From Thermomicrobiales bacterium (GTDB lineage: Bacteria > Chloroflexota > Chloroflexia > Thermomicrobiales > UBA6265), in assembly GCA_020847015.1 (NCBI GenBank), contig JADLCW010000326.1:1-5801 (forward strand): a stretch of 5,801 nucleotides of DNA, given 5' to 3'. Made by a program: the position numbers and the translations under genes. The notes under the pieces were generated by a model, which was not told where the DNA came from, made no database searches, and saw only the letters and a program-made list of their open reading frames with translations. The first letter of the stretch is position 1. The number at the start of each line of letters is the position of its first letter. Below are positions 5,591 through 5,801 of the stretch, piece after piece.

Positions 5591-5801
5591 TCCCGTTCAG
5601 TATCGACGCCGGCGGGGCCATCCGGCCGCCGCAGCGCCACCACGAAGGCCATCGCGTCGGTCCGCGAATGGGTCAGGGAAACGTCGAAAGCCACAAGTCC
5701 GAGCCGCGCCGCCCGCTCGGCCGCTCCGCCGTGGAGCACCAGGATCGGCTTGCCCCGCCGGTTGGAGAGGATCTCCATCTCCTTCCAGCGGATGCCGCGG
5801 A
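5587..5801 (-). CDS. acpS: Holo-[acyl-carrier-protein] synthase, C-terminal part (runs off the right edge)
   Basis: The last 70 residues are visible; the beginning, including the N-terminal magnesium-binding GIDIV-type motif, lies outside. The enzyme transfers 4'-phosphopantetheine from CoA to apo-acyl carrier protein, which fatty acid synthesis requires. The visible part opens RGIRWKEMEILSNRRGKP, the characteristic segment following the 'KALGTG' region of AcpS. It then has the small-domain stretch ILVLHGGAAERAARLG and the closing motif FDVSLTHSRTDAMAFVVAL, matching the family's S-[LI]-[ST]-H-x(4)-A-x-A-x-V ending. A polar tail of about 14 residues (RRPDGPAGVDTERE) follows. It is the first visible gene of the minus-strand operon, and its TGA overlaps the nnrD GTG by four bases. 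An internal ATG at 5778-5776 is not the start, since family motifs continue upstream of it to the window edge. Confidence 0.88.
   Translation of the reverse strand, partial: RGIRWKEMEILSNRRGKPILVLHGGAAERAARLGLVAFDVSLTHSRTDAMAFVVALRRPDGPAGVDTERE
5590..5594 (-). promoter_or_regulatory. Possible ribosome binding site for nnrD, bearing on the choice of start
   Basis: On the minus strand GGGAG (5594-5590) overlaps the first base of the GTG at 5590, too close to serve it. It lies eight bases before the in-frame GTG at 5581, which favours that start unless translation re-initiates at the GTGA overlap. Confidence 0.45.

Noticed and set aside
4569..5621. Upstream part of the minus frame that ends with the CBS domains
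   Set aside because: It lies within nnrD in another frame and is Arg/Gly-rich. The CBS protein has its own GTG at 4568.

Overview
The window is a high-GC (about 70% by eye), gene-dense bacterial chromosome segment. GTG starts predominate, gene junctions overlap by 4-8 bases, and the protein sequences suggest a member of the Chloroflexota, perhaps Thermomicrobia-like. That placement is an impression from protein style and gene order; no ribosomal RNA or other marker is present. I see no tRNA, rRNA, CRISPR array, insertion sequence or phage gene.

Left part (1-1698): a UPF0182-family membrane protein leaves the window at its left edge on the minus strand. It is divergent, across about 150 bases, from a plus-strand WalJ/YycJ-type metallo-beta-lactamase-fold hydrolase. 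A small four-helix membrane protein of unknown function follows, apparently started by a CTG codon.

Middle (1699-2863): a gene-free stretch of about 370 bases ends in a near-consensus sigma-70 promoter (TTGACA, 17 bases, TAGAAT). This drives a stand-alone helix-turn-helix protein that ends at a strong GC-rich hairpin terminator. A 9-base word flanks this promoter and recurs inverted behind the gene, so it is a candidate operator. A further 200 bases separate this gene from the convergent minus-strand operon.

Right part (2864-5801): a tightly packed minus-strand operon reads, in transcription order, acpS (C-terminal part only), nnrD, a two-CBS-domain protein and alr. Junctions overlap by 4, 4 and 8 bases. 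It joins carrier-protein activation, repair of damaged NAD(P)H and D-alanine supply for peptidoglycan. Such acpS/nnr/alr clusters are known in bacteria; the CBS-pair protein lodged between nnrD and alr is the less usual element.

I did not find a convincing undescribed system. The best leads are the CBS protein inside the operon, the promoter-flanking repeat at the helix-turn-helix gene, and the small membrane protein with its non-canonical start.
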